Below are positions 1-8,749 of a DNA stretch of 64,000 nucleotides, one piece after another (position 1 is the first letter of the stretch; every line of letters begins with the position of its first letter). The position numbers were made by a program, and so were the translations under genes. The stretch is from NCBI RefSeq assembly GCF_012317045.1, contig NZ_CP051154.1, positions 1,612,001 to 1,676,000 of the forward strand, in the 5' to 3' direction. This DNA comes from Leifsonia sp. PS1209. GTDB taxonomy: Bacteria > Actinomycetota > Actinomycetes > Actinomycetales > Microbacteriaceae. Below the pieces are notes generated by a model. The model worked only from the letters and a program-made list of their open reading frames with translations, ran no database searches and was not told where the DNA came from.

Positions 1-19
1 GCATCACCGAGGAGAAACC

Positions 20-775
20 GTGACCGACATCATCCGCGCCGACGGGCGCACCACCCACCAGCTGCGGCCGGTCACCATCGAGCGCGGCTGGAGCACGCAG
101 GCCGAGGGCTCTGCGCTCATCTCGTTCGGCAACACCAAGGTGCTCTGCACCGCGTCGTTCACGAACGGCGTGCCGCGCTGGATGGCCGGCAAGGGCAAGG
201 GCTGGGTGACCGCGGAGTACTCGATGCTGCCGCGCTCGACCAACAGCCGCATGGACCGCGAGTCGGTCAAGGGCAAGATCGGCGGCCGCACGCACGAGAT
301 CAGCAGGCTGATCGGCCGCAGCCTGCGCGCGGTGGTCGACATGAAGGCGCTCGGCGAGAACACCATCGTGCTCGACTGCGACGTGCTGCAGGCGGACGGC
401 GGCACCCGCACCGCCGCGATCACCGGTGCTTACGTCGCCCTGGTCGACGCACTGGAGTGGGGTCGGGAGCACCGCTTCATCGGCCAGAAGGCCACCCCGC
501 TGATCGACTCGGTCTCTGCGGTCTCGGTCGGCATCATCGACGGGGAGCCGATGCTCGACCTCGCATACGTCGAGGACGTGCGCGCCGAGACGGACATGAA
601 CGTCGTCGTCACCGGCCGCGGCCTCTTCGTCGAGGTGCAGGGCACGGCGGAAGGCGCGCCCTTCGACCGCCGCGAATTGGATGCGCTGCTCGACCTCGCC
701 GTCGGCGGAGCGGCCGACCTCGCGCAGATCCAGACCGCAGCGCTGGCCGCGACGCCGGGCGGAGCGCAGGACTGA
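20..775 (+). CDS. rph: Ribonuclease PH
   Basis: A 251-residue protein matching RNase PH, the phosphorolytic 3'-5' exoribonuclease that trims tRNA 3' ends and releases nucleoside diphosphates. The family hallmarks run in order: RADGR near the N-terminus, [10 protein letters not shown] around residue 37, the conserved [17 protein letters not shown] stretch, [16 protein letters not shown] near residue 90, and the [14 protein letters not shown] phosphate and metal region. Length is normal for the family (about 240-260). The GTG start is supported by a GAGGAGA ribosome-binding site six bases upstream. Its TGA overlaps the ATG of the next gene, so the two are translationally coupled, the usual rph-rdgB arrangement in actinobacteria. 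The protein is cytoplasmic. Confidence 0.97.
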   Translation: MTDIIRADGRTTHQLRPVTIERGWSTQAEGSALISFGNTKVLCTASFTNGVPRWMAGKGKGWVTAEYSMLPRSTNSRMDRESVKGKIGGRTHEISRLIGRSLRAVVDMKALGENTIVLDCDVLQADGGTRTAAITGAYVALVDALEWGREHRFIGQKATPLIDSVSAVSVGIIDGEPMLDLAYVEDVRAETDMNVVVTGRGLFVEVQGTAEGAPFDRRELDALLDLAVGGAADLAQIQTAALAATPGGAQD

Positions 776-1374
776 TGGTCCGCGTCGTCCTCGCCACGCA
801 CAACCAGCACAAGGCTGCCGAGTTCCAGCAGATCCTCGGGGACGCGGTCCCCGGCCTCGAGATCGTGGCGTACGACGGCCCGGAGCCGGTCGAGGACGGC
901 GTCACCTTCGAGCAGAACGCGCTGATCAAGGCGCGTGCGGCGACGGCGCACACCGGGCTGCCCGCCCTCGCGGACGACTCGGGCATCTGCGTGGATGCGA
1001 TGGGCGGGGCACCGGGGATCTTCTCCGCCCGCTGGGCGGGTTCGCACGGCGACGCAGAGGCGAACCTGCGGCTGCTGCTCGACCAGCTCGCCGATCTGCC
1101 GATCGGCACGCGCGGCGCGCACTTCACGGCGACGCTCGCGCTGGTCACCCCGGACGGAGACGAGACGGTGGTGGAGGGCCAGTGGCCCGGCCGCATCGCT
1201 CGGACGGCACGCGGCACGAACGGCCACGGCTACGACCCGATCTTCGTGCCGGCCGGGCACGAGAGCACGGCCGCCGAGCTCGGGCCGGCGGTGAAGAACG
1301 CCGAGAGCCACCGCGCGCGGGCGTTCGCGGCGATGGTCCCCGCGCTGACCGCGCTGGTGGAGCGCTCGCGCTGA
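775..1374 (+). CDS. rdgB: RdgB/HAM1 XTP/dITP diphosphatase
   Basis: A 199-residue house-cleaning pyrophosphatase that hydrolyses non-canonical purine nucleotides (XTP, dITP, ITP) to the monophosphates. The N-terminal VLATHNQHKAAEF is the family nucleotide-binding motif (usually (S/T)xNxxK). ALADDSGICVDAMGG around residues 66-80 supplies the metal-binding acidic residues, and RGTNGHGYDPIFVP near residue 147 is the conserved C-terminal substrate loop. Length matches the family. The ATG shares its A with the rph stop codon, so this start is preferred over longer readings of the same frame that overlap rph by hundreds of bases. Confidence 0.96.
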   Translation: MVRVVLATHNQHKAAEFQQILGDAVPGLEIVAYDGPEPVEDGVTFEQNALIKARAATAHTGLPALADDSGICVDAMGGAPGIFSARWAGSHGDAEANLRLLLDQLADLPIGTRGAHFTATLALVTPDGDETVVEGQWPGRIARTARGTNGHGYDPIFVPAGHESTAAELGPAVKNAESHRARAFAAMVPALTALVERSR

Positions 1375-1402
1375 GCGCTCGGCAGGGGGCGCTCGGCAGT
1401 GA

Positions 1403-1423
1403 GAATGAGAACGGCACTCATTC
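1403..1423. promoter_or_regulatory. Inverted repeat upstream of the metal exporter
   Basis: GAATGAG and CTCATTC form perfect 7-base arms around a 7-base spacer, about 55-75 bases before the cation-efflux gene. It is the only AT-richer block between rdgB and that gene. The position and symmetry suit a metal-sensing repressor such as a Zur or ArsR-type protein, but the regulator is an inference; no such gene sits beside it. Confidence 0.45.
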
Positions 1424-1478
1424 CTATCTAGGCCGCTGATCTGGCGGGTCGCGCATCCACTGCATACCGTTGATGGTG

Positions 1479-2381
1479 ATGAGTCACAACCACGGGCATT
1501 CCGCCAATCGCAACCGGCTCCTGATCGCCATCGGGATCGTCGCGACCGTTCTGGTCGTCGAGGTGGTCGGCGCGTGGCTGAGCGGCTCGCTGTCGCTGCT
1601 CGCGGACGCCGGGCACATGCTCAGCGACCTGACCGGGCTGATCGTGGCGCTGCTCGCGACCATCGTCGCCGCGCGCCCGGCCAGCGACCGGCAGACGTTC
1701 GGCTACCGCAGGGCTGAGGTGTTCGGCGCGCTCGTCAACGGGCTGATCCTCCTGGTGGTCGCCGTCGGTGTCACCATCGGAGCGATCGGCAGGCTGGTCG
1801 CGGGCGAGTCGGAGGTGCAGAGCATCCCGATGCTGATCGTCGCGGCCATCGGGCTGGTGGCGAACCTCGGCGCCCTGCTGCTGCTGCGCCCGGCCGCCGG
1901 ACACTCGATCAACATGCGCGGCGCGTACCTGGAAGTGCTCGGCGACCTGATCGGGTCGGTGACGGTGATCGTCGCGGCCGTGGTCATCCTGGCCACCGGG
2001 TTCGTGCAGGCGGACGCCATCGCGTCGCTGCTGATCGCGGTGTTCATCGTGCCGCGCGCGTACCTGCTGCTGCGGGATGTGATGCGCGTGCTCAGCGAGG
2101 CGGCTCCCGCGGACACCGACGTGGCGGAGATCAGGGACCACATCCGGAAGACGCCGGGGGTGGTCGCGGTGCACGACGTGCACGTCTGGGCGATCACGTC
2201 GGGCGCCCCGGTGTTCACGGCGCACGTGGTGGTCGAGCCGTCAGTGTTCAGCTCCGGCAAGACGGGCGACCTGCTGGACGAACTCTCCGGATGCCTGTCG
2301 AAGCACTTCGACGTCGAGCACTCCACGTTCCAGCTGGAGCCGGCGGAGCACGCCGCCCACGAGGACGAGTTCCACGCCTGA
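1479..2381 (+). CDS. Cation diffusion facilitator (CzcD/ZitB-like) metal exporter
   Basis: A 300-residue inner-membrane protein of the CDF family, which exports Zn2+ or other divalent metals in exchange for protons. The N-terminus is His-rich (MSHNHGHS). Six hydrophobic segments follow; the first transport-site pair is in DAGHMLSD (His46/Asp50) and the second site lies in the YLEVLGDLIGS helix. The C-terminal 90 residues form the cytosolic metal-sensing domain (VHDVHVW is a typical signature). Alternative in-frame starts are TTG 1470 and ATG 1473. None has a clear ribosome-binding site; a TACCGT hexamer ending at 1470 suggests a leaderless mRNA beginning near 1479. An inverted repeat lies upstream. 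Confidence 0.93.
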   Translation: MSHNHGHSANRNRLLIAIGIVATVLVVEVVGAWLSGSLSLLADAGHMLSDLTGLIVALLATIVAARPASDRQTFGYRRAEVFGALVNGLILLVVAVGVTIGAIGRLVAGESEVQSIPMLIVAAIGLVANLGALLLLRPAAGHSINMRGAYLEVLGDLIGSVTVIVAAVVILATGFVQADAIASLLIAVFIVPRAYLLLRDVMRVLSEAAPADTDVAEIRDHIRKTPGVVAVHDVHVWAITSGAPVFTAHVVVEPSVFSSGKTGDLLDELSGCLSKHFDVEHSTFQLEPAEHAAHEDEFHA

Positions 2382-2414
2382 CGGCCGCAGCCGTGACGCT
2401 GCTCGGTCAGGCGG

Positions 2415-2474
2415 TCAGGCGTCGGGGTATCAGGCGTCCGGGTGTCAGGCGTCGGGGTATCAGGCGTCCGGCGT
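2415..2474. repeat. Four tandem 15-bp repeats over the DedA stop codon
   Basis: Four head-to-tail copies of a 15-base unit, tcaggcgtcggggta with small variations, cover 2415-2474. Read on the minus strand each unit spells Tyr/His-Pro-Asp-Ala-stop, so the DedA termination codon lies inside a repeated element and three further in-frame stops follow it. Confidence 0.85.
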
Positions 2475-3179
2475 CGTCCGGGGCTCGGGCGCGCTGGTGG
2501 GCTCGCCGGCTTCGGCCGCCGCTGCCGCCTTCTTCTTCGCCTTGTGCAGCGACTGGAAGTAGTGGATGAGGGTGGGCACCAGCGTGATCAGCACGGCGCC
2601 GATCAGGATGATGTCGATGTAGCTGGAGACGAAGTTGGCGACGGGCGGGATGTAGCCGATGAGGAAGCCGAAGTAGGTGAGCCCTGCGCCCCAGATGAGC
2701 GCGCCGATGGCGTTGTAGAGCGAGTACTTCTTGTAGTTCATGTGGCCGACGCCGGCCGCGACGGGCGCGAAGGTGCGCACGATCGGCACGAAGCGGGCGA
2801 CGATCACGGCGAGAGCGCCGAAGCGGTCGAAGAACGCGTTGGTGCGGCGCACGTTCTCCATGCTGAACAGCCCGCTCTCTTTGCGTTCGAAGACCCGTGG
2901 CCCGAACTTGTGGCCGATCAGATAGCCGACCTCGCCGCCGAGGAATGCCCCGAACGCGATCACCAGGCAGACCCACCAGATGTCGACGCCGAACACCAGC
3001 GAGGTGTGCGTGAGCAGTCCGGAGATGACGAGGAGCGTGTCACCCGGCAGAAGGAACCCGACGAGCAGGCCCGTCTCCGCGAACACGATCGCGCCGACGA
3101 CGACGAGCGCCCACGGACCGGCGGCATCGATGATGGTGTGCGGGTCGAGCCACGGGATGAGTCCGGCGTGATGGATCAA
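2460..3179 (-). CDS. DedA/SNARE-associated family membrane protein
   Basis: A 239-residue polytopic membrane protein of the DedA family, whose members act as lipid-carrier flippases (undecaprenyl phosphate or phospholipid) and affect envelope homeostasis. The family signature runs from ETGLLVGFLLPGDTLL through FLGGEVGYLIGHKFG to the conserved FDRFGALAVIVARFVPIVRTFAPVAAGVG segment, which holds the re-entrant loop arginines. The C-terminal tail is Lys/Ala-rich, then acidic and Pro-rich. The start is a TTG preceded by GGAG; the stop lies in a run of 15-bp repeats. Its substrate cannot be told from sequence. Confidence 0.93.
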   Translation of the reverse strand: MIHHAGLIPWLDPHTIIDAAGPWALVVVGAIVFAETGLLVGFLLPGDTLLVISGLLTHTSLVFGVDIWWVCLVIAFGAFLGGEVGYLIGHKFGPRVFERKESGLFSMENVRRTNAFFDRFGALAVIVARFVPIVRTFAPVAAGVGHMNYKKYSLYNAIGALIWGAGLTYFGFLIGYIPPVANFVSSYIDIILIGAVLITLVPTLIHYFQSLHKAKKKAAAAAEAGEPTSAPEPRTTPDA

Positions 3180-3339
3180 GATTCTCCAGAGGGCGTTCGG
3201 TGCGGGATGCTGCCGAGTTTAGTGGCCGCCACCTGCGGAGACCATGCGAATGTGCACGCCGTGAGAAAAGATCATCCTGTGGTCTGACCCTGCGCCGTCC
3301 CTGTGTCGTCCCTGCGCCCGCTGGGAGACGTCCGGTGCT

Positions 3340-3424
3340 TGGTGCGGGAGAAGGGACTTGAACCCTCACGCTCGAAAGCACAGGAACCTAAATCCTGCGT
3401 GTCTGCCAATTTCACCACTCCCGC
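3340..3424 (-). tRNA. tRNA-Leu (anticodon UAG)
   Basis: On the minus strand the sequence opens GCGGGAGTGG and closes CTCCCGC-A-CCA, giving a 7-bp acceptor stem with encoded CCA. The anticodon stem CAGGA/TCCTG encloses the loop TTTAGGT, so the anticodon is TAG, decoding CUA and related leucine codons. A long variable arm and the GGTTCAAGTCC T-loop fit a class II leucine tRNA of 85 nucleotides. Confidence 0.97.
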
Positions 3425-3440
3425 GGTGCGCTAGGCGCGG

Positions 3441-4478
3441 CTACGACAATAGCTCATGCACGCGCGGGGCGACCTCGGTGCCGTAGAGCTCGATGGCCTT
3501 CATCAGGTGGTCGTGGCCGAGGGTGCCGTTGCTGATCTTGAGGTCGAAGCGCTCGATGCCGAGCCCGTTGGCGGTGTACGCGATCTTCTTCGCGACCGTC
3601 TCCGGCGAGCCGACGAACAGGGCGCCGTCCTCTCCCGCCTCGTGCTCGAACCGTGCACGCGTCGCGGGCGGCCAGCCGCGCTCGCGGCCGATCCTGTTGG
3701 TCATCGCCTCGTAGTGCGGCCAGAGCGTCTCCTTGGCCTCCTCGTCGGTGGCGGCGATGAAGCCGGGGGAGTGCACGCCGATCGGGAGGGTGGTGTCTCC
3801 GCCGAACTGTTCGAGCGCGTTGCGGTACAGTTCGGCCAGCGGCTTGAACCGCATCGGGCCTCCGCCGATGATCGCGAGCATCAGCGGCAGGCCGTAGTGG
3901 GCGGCGCGGACGACCGACTCCGGGCTTCCTCCCACGCCGATCCAGGTCTTCAGCAGGCCGTTCTCCAGGTGCGGATACACCGACTGGCCGTCGAGGGATG
4001 CGCGGAGAGCGCCCGTCCAGGTCACCGGCTCCTGCTTGCGCACCTCGGTGAACAGGTTCAGCTTCTCCTCGAACAGCTCCTCGTACTGGCCGAGGTCGTA
4101 GCCGAAGAGCGGGAACGACTCGATGAACGACCCTCTGCCGAGGATGACCTCCGCGCGGCCGCCGGAGACGCCGTCGAGCGTGGCGAAGCGCTGGAACACG
4201 CGCACGGGGTCGTCCGAACTGAGCACGGTGACCGCCGAACCCAGGTGGATGCGCTCGGTCTGCCCGGCGATGGCGGCCAGCACCACCTCGGGCGCCGACA
4301 CGGCGAAGTCTTTGCGGTGGTGCTCCCCGACGCCGATGAAGTCGAGGCCGACCTGGTCGGCGAGCACGCCCTCCGCCACCACGTTGCGCAGCACCTGCGC
4401 CTGGGGGAGCGGCTGGCCGTCCGCGTCGTTGGTGACGTCGCCGAACGTGTCGATCCCGAGTTCGAGCTTCGTGCTCAT
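3441..4478 (-). CDS. LLM-class flavin-dependent oxidoreductase
   Basis: A 345-residue luciferase-like monooxygenase (TIM-barrel, FMN/F420-using superfamily). Recognisable blocks are LGIDTFGDV at the N-terminus, DFIGVGEHHRKDFAVSAPEVVLAAIA, RIHLGSAVTVLSSDDPVRVFQRFATLDGVSGGRAEVILGRGSF-type sequence in the middle (cofactor and substrate side), and WIGVGGSPESVVRAA further on. The substrate is unknown. The ATG at 4478 follows GAGGACAGT, a good ribosome-binding site, so the longer frame beginning at 4526 is not used. A 22-bp palindrome lies 22 bases upstream, pointing to repressor control. It lies downstream of the MFS gene on the same strand. Confidence 0.92.
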   Translation of the reverse strand: MSTKLELGIDTFGDVTNDADGQPLPQAQVLRNVVAEGVLADQVGLDFIGVGEHHRKDFAVSAPEVVLAAIAGQTERIHLGSAVTVLSSDDPVRVFQRFATLDGVSGGRAEVILGRGSFIESFPLFGYDLGQYEELFEEKLNLFTEVRKQEPVTWTGALRASLDGQSVYPHLENGLLKTWIGVGGSPESVVRAAHYGLPLMLAIIGGGPMRFKPLAELYRNALEQFGGDTTLPIGVHSPGFIAATDEEAKETLWPHYEAMTNRIGRERGWPPATRARFEHEAGEDGALFVGSPETVAKKIAYTANGLGIERFDLKISNGTLGHDHLMKAIELYGTEVAPRVHELLS

Positions 4479-4500
4479 ACTGTCCTCATCCCGTGTCGCA

Positions 4501-4522
4501 GGTGTATGCGTTTGCATACACC
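4501..4522. promoter_or_regulatory. 22-bp perfect palindromic operator
   Basis: GGTGTATGC-GTTT-GCATACACC has perfect 9-base arms and a 4-base spacer. It sits in the 96-bp gap between the MFS stop and the flavin oxidoreductase start, where a repressor would block the oxidoreductase promoter. A TetR, MarR or GntR-type protein would fit; none is encoded nearby. Confidence 0.7.
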
Positions 4523-4574
4523 CCAACGCTGTTGCACCGAGACTATTCCGTCGCGGGCGCGAAGGGGGAGGGAG

Positions 4575-5843
4575 CTATTCGCTCGGCCGGGCGCGGCGCG
4601 GGACGTAGCGGGGGATGTACCGGGCGAGCATCGCGGCGCCGACGAAGCCGAGCACCCCGATCGCGCCGCTGGCGAAGGCGAGGGAGACCACGGCCGTCAG
4701 CAGGGACACCAGCAGCGGGGCCGCCGCCTGGCCGGCGTCTCCCGCGAACCGCCACGCGCCGAGGAACGGGGCAGGCTGATCCTTCGGGGCGAGGTCGGCA
4801 CCGAGCGTCATGATGATGCCGGAGCCGATGCCGTTGGCGACAGAGAGGAAGAGCGAGACGCCGATGTACCAGGCGACCCGCGCATCCAGGTCGTGGGTGA
4901 AGGCGAGCGTGAGGAAGCCGAGCGCCAGGCCGAGCATCGACGGCAGGGCGCTCCACATCCGGCCGAAGCGGTCCATGATCTGCCCGCTCGCGTAGAACAG
5001 GGCGAAGTCGACGGCACCGGCGATGCCGATGATGAGCGCCGTGTTCGCCTCGCTCAGGCCGATGCTGATGGCCCACAGGGGCATCAGCACGGTGCGGGCT
5101 GACCGGATGGCGCCGATCAGCGCGACGCCGGTGCCCATCCTGGCCAGCACGGCCCTGAACGACCAGATGGTGCGGAACAGGCCGTGCGTGCGCTCCTCCG
5201 CCTCCTCTTCCCCGGCGGTCAGCACCTCGCCGCCCTCGACCGCCGCGGCCGGGCTCGGCCCGAACATCTTCTCCGGGTCCGGCAGAACGATCAGCACGAC
5301 CACCGAGCCGAGGCAGCTGACGATGAAGATCCAGAACACCGACTGCGTCGATCCGGTGACGCTGATCACGAGCGAGGCGATCAGCGGTCCGACGAACCAG
5401 CCGCAGCGGAAGATGCCGCCGAGCGTCGACAGCGCCCTGGCGCGGTAGCGCTGCGGCACGTACGAGGTCATGAACGCGTGGCGCGCGAGGGCGAACACCG
5501 CCGTCGCCAGGCCGACCACGAAGATCCCGACCATGAGCACCCAGTAGTTGGGAGCGACCAGGCAGACGCCGACGCCGAGGATCGCGACGACGGCGGCGTA
5601 GATCATCGAGGCGCGCTCGCCGATCCGCGACACCACCCAGCCGCTCGGGATGTCCCCGGCCAGCTCGCCGAGCATCACCATCGAGGAGATGAAGCCCGCG
5701 ATGGCCAGGCTCGCACCGAGATTGCCCGCCGCGATGGGGATGATCGGGATGATCGCGCCCTCGCCGATGGAGAACAGCAGCGTGGGGAGGAAGGCGGCGA
5801 GCGCCACGGACCGGAAAGAGAAGGGTCGCTCGTCGGAAGTCAT
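4575..5843 (-). CDS. MFS transporter
   Basis: A 422-residue major facilitator with about twelve hydrophobic helices and a charged cytoplasmic loop (EEEAEERTHGLFR) in the middle, the typical 6+6 layout. The motif GDIPSGWVVSRIGERASM between helices 2 and 3 is a variant of the MFS loop motif GxxxDRxGRR, and a second copy, SGQIMDRFGRM, follows helix 8. The substrate is unknown; drug or metabolite efflux is the usual role. It lies upstream of the flavin oxidoreductase on the same strand with 96 bp between them, and is divergent from prfB. Confidence 0.9.
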   Translation of the reverse strand: MTSDERPFSFRSVALAAFLPTLLFSIGEGAIIPIIPIAAGNLGASLAIAGFISSMVMLGELAGDIPSGWVVSRIGERASMIYAAVVAILGVGVCLVAPNYWVLMVGIFVVGLATAVFALARHAFMTSYVPQRYRARALSTLGGIFRCGWFVGPLIASLVISVTGSTQSVFWIFIVSCLGSVVVLIVLPDPEKMFGPSPAAAVEGGEVLTAGEEEAEERTHGLFRTIWSFRAVLARMGTGVALIGAIRSARTVLMPLWAISIGLSEANTALIIGIAGAVDFALFYASGQIMDRFGRMWSALPSMLGLALGFLTLAFTHDLDARVAWYIGVSLFLSVANGIGSGIIMTLGADLAPKDQPAPFLGAWRFAGDAGQAAAPLLVSLLTAVVSLAFASGAIGVLGFVGAAMLARYIPRYVPRRARPSE

Positions 5844-5898
5844 TTCTTTAACACACTACAACTGGATGTGCGGGGCCCCGGCGGCCGGACCTCCCCGG

Positions 5899-5904
5899 TA
5901 GGCT
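5899..5904 (+). promoter_or_regulatory. Probable -10 element of a leaderless prfB transcript
   Basis: TAGGCT lies ten bases before the prfB ATG, in a stretch with no Shine-Dalgarno sequence. A start of transcription seven or so bases downstream would fall at or just before the initiation codon. The -35 region is not recognisable. Confidence 0.4.
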
Positions 5905-5914
5905 GGTCGGCGAC

Positions 5915-7030
5915 ATGATTGAAATCGATCTTTCCCAGCAGATCGCCGAACTGCGCTCGACGTTCGCCGACATCCGTTCCGTGGTGAACGTGGACGCTCT
6001 CACCGCCGAGATCGCCTCGCTCAGCGAGCAGGCGGGCGCCCCCGATCTCTGGGACGACACCGAGAACGCCCAGAAGATCACCAGCGCGCTCAGCCACCGG
6101 CAGTCCGAGCTCGCCCGCATCACCTCGATCGAGCGCAGGCTCGACGACCTCGAAGTGCTCGTGGAGATGGCCAACGACGGCGAGGGCGACGAAGCCACCG
6201 CCGCCGAGGCGCGCACCGAGCTCGAGTCGCTGCAGAAGAGCCTCGGCGACCTCGAGGTGCAGACGCTCCTGAACGGCGAGTACGACCCGCGTCCCGCCGT
6301 CGTCACGATCCGCGCGGGCGCCGGTGGTGTGGACGCCGCCGACTTCGCCGAGATGCTGCTGCGCATGTACCTGCGCTGGGCCGAGCAGCACAAGTACCCC
6401 GTGCAGGTCATGGACACCAGTTACGCGGAGGAGGCCGGCATCAAGTCGGCCACCTTCGAGGTGGACGCGCCGTACGCCTTCGGCACGCTGTCCGTCGAGG
6501 CGGGGACGCACCGCCTGGTCAGGATGAGTCCGTTCAACTCGGCGGGCAAGCGCCAGACCTCGTTCGCCGCGGTCGAGGTCATCCCGCTGATCGAGGAGAC
6601 CGAGTCGATCGAGATCCCGGACAACGACATCCGGGTGGATGTGTTCCGGTCGTCCGGCCCGGGTGGCCAGTCGGTCAACACCACGGACTCCGCCGTCCGC
6701 ATCACCCACCTCCCCACGGGAACGGTGGTCTCGATGCAGAACGAGAAGAGCCAGATCCAGAACCGCGCCGCCGCCATGCGCGTGCTGCAGAGCCGCCTGC
6801 TGCTGTTGCAGCGCGAGGCGGAGGCTGCGGCGAAGAAGGAACTCGCGGGCAACATCACCGCCAGCTGGGGCGACCAGATGCGCAGCTACGTGCTCGCGCC
6901 GTACCAGATGGTCAAAGACCTGCGCACCGACTACGAGGTCAACAACCCCGCCAACGTCTTCGACGGAGACCTCGACGGCTTCATCGCCGCCGGCATCCGG
7001 TGGCGTGCAGGCGCGAAGGCCGACGCGTGA
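5915..7030 (+). CDS. prfB: Peptide chain release factor 2
   Basis: A 371-residue class I release factor that recognises UGA and UAA. The tripeptide SPF at residues 205-207 is the RF2 stop-codon recognition motif (RF1 would have PxT), and GGQ at 250-252 is the peptidyl-tRNA hydrolysis motif, in the position known from other RF2 proteins. The N-terminus is a single uninterrupted frame, so the autoregulatory +1 frameshift of many bacteria is absent here. Its stop overlaps the GTG of a downstream acetyltransferase. The order prfB then ftsE-ftsX-smpB is conserved in actinobacteria. Confidence 0.98.
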   Translation: MIEIDLSQQIAELRSTFADIRSVVNVDALTAEIASLSEQAGAPDLWDDTENAQKITSALSHRQSELARITSIERRLDDLEVLVEMANDGEGDEATAAEARTELESLQKSLGDLEVQTLLNGEYDPRPAVVTIRAGAGGVDAADFAEMLLRMYLRWAEQHKYPVQVMDTSYAEEAGIKSATFEVDAPYAFGTLSVEAGTHRLVRMSPFNSAGKRQTSFAAVEVIPLIEETESIEIPDNDIRVDVFRSSGPGGQSVNTTDSAVRITHLPTGTVVSMQNEKSQIQNRAAAMRVLQSRLLLLQREAEAAAKKELAGNITASWGDQMRSYVLAPYQMVKDLRTDYEVNNPANVFDGDLDGFIAAGIRWRAGAKADA

Positions 7031-7467
7031 GCGGCCAGCCGTCCGCGGTGATCGAGGTCGCCTCCGTCGTCGACGACGAGCTGGTGGATGCTGTCGTCAC
7101 GCTGCTCCCGCAGCTCTCGTCCAGCGCGACCTTCGACAGGGCGCTGCTGGAGCGCGTCGTGGCGAGCGAGGCCGCGACCCTGTTCGTCGCCCGCCTCGAC
7201 GGCGCGATCGTCGGCATGGCGACGCTGGTCGCGTACGCCATCCCGACCGGCCTCCGCGGTCACATCGACGACGTGGTCGTCGACGAGAGCACCCGCGGCC
7301 GCGGTGTCGCCAGGAGCCTGCTCGAGGCGATGATCGCCCGCTCGGCCGAACTCGGCATCCGCACCCTCGACCTCACCTCCCGCCCGTCCAGGGTGGCGGC
7401 GATCAGGCTCTACGAGTCCGTCGGGTTCGTGCGCAGGGACACCAACACGTTCCGATTCGCCGGATAG
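7027..7467 (+). CDS. GNAT-family N-acetyltransferase
   Basis: A 146-residue acetyl-CoA-dependent acetyltransferase. The acetyl-CoA pyrophosphate loop is seen as [15 protein letters not shown] near residues 89-103 (R-G-x-G-x-A type), followed by the C-terminal [19 protein letters not shown] typical of the last GNAT strands. The substrate cannot be inferred. The GTG start overlaps the prfB stop (GTGA); a longer reading would run further into prfB and has no better signal. Translational coupling to prfB is likely. Confidence 0.9.
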   Translation: MSGQPSAVIEVASVVDDELVDAVVTLLPQLSSSATFDRALLERVVASEAATLFVARLDGAIVGMATLVAYAIPTGLRGHIDDVVVDESTRGRGVARSLLEAMIARSAELGIRTLDLTSRPSRVAAIRLYESVGFVRRDTNTFRFAG

Positions 7468-7564
7468 CTCGCTGACGGCTGCCGTTCGGGCCGCATCCAG
7501 GCTTGTCGCGCAATGGTGAGTCGCTACTGCGGATCGGCCCAGGGTTGCTTAGTCTCTAGAGGTC

Positions 7565-8749
7565 ATGATCCGGTTCGAACACGTATCCAAGCAGTATTCG
7601 GGCACCTCGCGCCCGGCACTCAACGCCATCAACCTCGAAGTGCTGCGTGGGGAGTTCGTCTTCCTCGTCGGTGCATCCGGCTCGGGCAAGTCGAGCTGCC
7701 TGCGGCTCATCCTCAAAGAGGAGAAGCCCACCACGGGGAAGATCCATGTGCTCGGGCAGGACCTGGGCACGATCTCGTCGCGCAAGGTCCCGTACTTCCG
7801 CCGCAACATCGGCGTGGTGTTCCAGGACTTCCGCCTGCTGCCCAACAAGACGGTCTTCGAGAACGTCGCGTTCACGCTGCAGGTGATCGGCAAGTCGCGC
7901 GGCTTCATCCAGGAGGCCGTCCCCGACGTGCTGAAGATGGTCGGCCTCGACGGCAAGGCGCAGCGCCTCCCGCACGAGCTGTCCGGTGGTGAGCAGCAGC
8001 GCGTCGCCATCGCCCGCGCGGTGGTGAACAAGCCGCAGGTGCTCCTGGCCGACGAGCCGACGGGTAACCTCGACCCCGCCACCAGCGCCGGCATCATGGC
8101 CGTGCTCGACCGCATCAACGCGGGCGGCACCACGGTGCTCATGGCCACGCACGAGGCCGCGATCGTCGACCAGATGAAGCGTCGCGTGATCGAGCTCGTC
8201 AACGGGCAGATCATCCGCGACGAGCGTCACGGCGGCTACGGCGTCACCGCGGCGATCCCCACCATGCAGGCCGCGGAGCAGCTGCAGGATGCGCGCGCGG
8301 CGTCCGCGCCGGTGCAGCAGCAGCCGCAGCAGCCGGTGTACGCGCAGCAGCAGCAGCCGGCGTACGAGCCGCAGCACGAGATGGCCAGGCCGCACGTTCC
8401 CACGTCCGACCCCGCGGCGCCGGTCAGCGTTCCGGTACCGGTCCAGGCCGCACCGCAGCAGACGCAACCCGCCCCCGCCGAGCCGCAGCAGCCGGTGGCC
8501 GTCCCGCAGGCCGGTGTCGCGCATCCGGAGCCCGTGTCGGCGCAGCAGCAGCAGACGCCGTCTCAGCAGCAATACCCCGCGCCAGTGCAGTTCGCGACGG
8601 CCGCGACAACGCCGCCACCGCCGCCCCCGCCTCCCGCGGGTGATAAGGACCTCCCCGACCACCTCAACTTCACCGCGAACCTCGACCTCCGGGGCCTGCG
8701 GGATGACAGCGACTCCAACGGCGAGCAGAATGTGGGGCCGACCAAATGA
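7565..8749 (+). CDS. ftsE: Cell-division ABC ATPase FtsE with long Gln/Pro-rich C-terminal tail
   Basis: FtsE forms a membrane complex with FtsX that couples division to peptidoglycan hydrolase activation. Residues 1-225 are a standard ABC ATPase: Walker [10 protein letters not shown], signature [14 protein letters not shown] and Walker [13 protein letters not shown]. The family is usually about 230 residues, yet this protein has 394. The extra 165 residues are low-complexity, rich in Gln, Pro, Ala and Val (QQQ and QQQQ clusters, a run of eight prolines) and end in a short charged segment, [17 protein letters not shown]. The tail should be cytoplasmic. The ATG has no good ribosome-binding site; TAGTCT nine bases upstream hints at a leaderless mRNA. 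The stop overlaps the ftsX start. Confidence 0.96.
   Translation: MIRFEHVSKQYSGTSRPALNAINLEVLRGEFVFLVGASGSGKSSCLRLILKEEKPTTGKIHVLGQDLGTISSRKVPYFRRNIGVVFQDFRLLPNKTVFENVAFTLQVIGKSRGFIQEAVPDVLKMVGLDGKAQRLPHELSGGEQQRVAIARAVVNKPQVLLADEPTGNLDPATSAGIMAVLDRINAGGTTVLMATHEAAIVDQMKRRVIELVNGQIIRDERHGGYGVTAAIPTMQAAEQLQDARAASAPVQQQPQQPVYAQQQQPAYEPQHEMARPHVPTSDPAAPVSVPVPVQAAPQQTQPAPAEPQQPVAVPQAGVAHPEPVSAQQQQTPSQQQYPAPVQFATAATTPPPPPPPPAGDKDLPDHLNFTANLDLRGLRDDSDSNGEQNVGPTK

Noticed and set aside
1428..2225. Long open frame antisense to the CDF exporter, rich in Arg, Asp, His
   Set aside because: High-GC DNA produces long antisense frames. Composition is charged and repetitive, with no domain, and the plus-strand exporter is unambiguous. 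Many similar antisense frames in the window were dropped for the same reason.
3180..3339. Possible gene in the DedA to tRNA-Leu gap
   Set aside because: Only 160 bases; no frame with ribosome-binding site or homology. It probably contains the DedA promoter.
5915..6000. Programmed frameshift in prfB
   Set aside because: No internal TGA or slippery CTT-TGA is found; the frame is continuous from ATG.
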